From: Bacteroidota bacterium | Lineage (GTDB): Bacteria > Bacteroidota > Bacteroidia > Chitinophagales > Chitinophagaceae | Assembly (NCBI GenBank): GCA_023386395.1 | Contig: JAEWJV010000535.1 | Coordinates: 1-6,043, forward strand | Reading direction: 5' to 3' | Length of the DNA stretch: 6,043 bases | Shown: piece by piece, positions 5,993 to 6,043 of the stretch | How the letters are laid out: each line of letters opens with the position of its first letter | Numbering within the stretch: position 1 is the first letter of the stretch | The notes under the pieces: generated by a model | What the model was told of the DNA's origin: nothing | The model's database searches: none | What the model saw: only the letters and a program-made list of their open reading frames with translations | Program-made: the position numbers and the translations under genes

Positions 5993-6032
5993 AAATTTTG
6001 GACAGGCCGCAGTAGCGGCCTGTCCAAAATTT
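5993..6032. terminator. perfect 18-bp-arm hairpin, probable (bidirectional) intrinsic terminator
   Basis: Arms 5993-6010 and 6015-6032 are exact reverse complements with a 4-nt AGTA loop. The inner 11 pairs are GC-rich (GGACAGGCCGC) and the outer 7 pairs are A-T only. On the plus strand the second arm runs into a T5 (6030-6034) after four A residues; the minus strand is nearly symmetric. This fits a terminator for a gene lying to the right on the minus strand, or for plus-strand transcription, but a short mobile or repetitive palindrome would look the same. The gene it serves is outside the window. Confidence 0.6.
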
Positions 6033-6043
6033 TTATGTGAGTG

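Noticed and set aside
5837..6043. Minus-strand open frame from the window edge to a stop at 5837, as the end of a protein gene.
   Set aside because: It has no start codon in view and would translate straight through the perfect hairpin at 5993-6032. Composition and position suggest non-coding DNA.

Overview
The window looks like ordinary chromosomal DNA from a Bacteroidota bacterium, plausibly of the Chitinophagaceae. This is inferred from the FabZ-LpxA gene order with what looks like an LpxC/FabZ fusion, perfect TAnnTTTG -7 promoter elements in front of two genes, the lack of clear Shine-Dalgarno sites, and a periplasmic-TPR histidine kinase with a signal peptide ending in 'AQ'. No rRNA, tRNA, CRISPR array, transposase or phage gene is visible.

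Layout. Bases 1-440 (+) are the 3' end of a FabZ-domain gene, most likely the C-terminal half of a bifunctional LpxC/FabZ. It is followed by lpxA (528-1328, +), the first acyltransferase of lipid A synthesis, and a small ABC ATPase of unknown role (1364-1984, +). TAnnTTTG elements stand before lpxA and before the ABC gene, so both could be transcribed on their own as well as by read-through. A 47-bp convergent gap leads to the minus-strand half. That half holds a NarL/LuxR-type response regulator (2032-2709), its likely partner histidine kinase (2805-4754) and a bestrophin-family membrane channel protein (4915-5796). The kinase precedes the regulator in transcription order, with 95 bp between them. 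The last 247 bp (5797-6043) hold no gene I can support, but end in a perfect 18-bp-arm hairpin (5993-6032), probably a transcription terminator.

How the genes work together. FabZ and LpxA share a substrate pool: 3-hydroxyacyl-ACP is either dehydrated for fatty-acid elongation or used to acylate UDP-GlcNAc for lipid A. The kinase and regulator form a two-component system whose input is probably periplasmic, through TPR repeats. Nothing in the sequence ties the bestrophin or the ABC ATPase to a known pathway.

I see no clearly new system. The points most worth a second look are the ABC ATPase lacking its Q-loop Gln and H-loop His, the kinase whose HDxxxQ motif lacks the Gln, the very short leader predicted for the ABC gene, a terminator-like hairpin overlapping a promoter between kinase and regulator, and the right-hand hairpin with its odd flanking segment.
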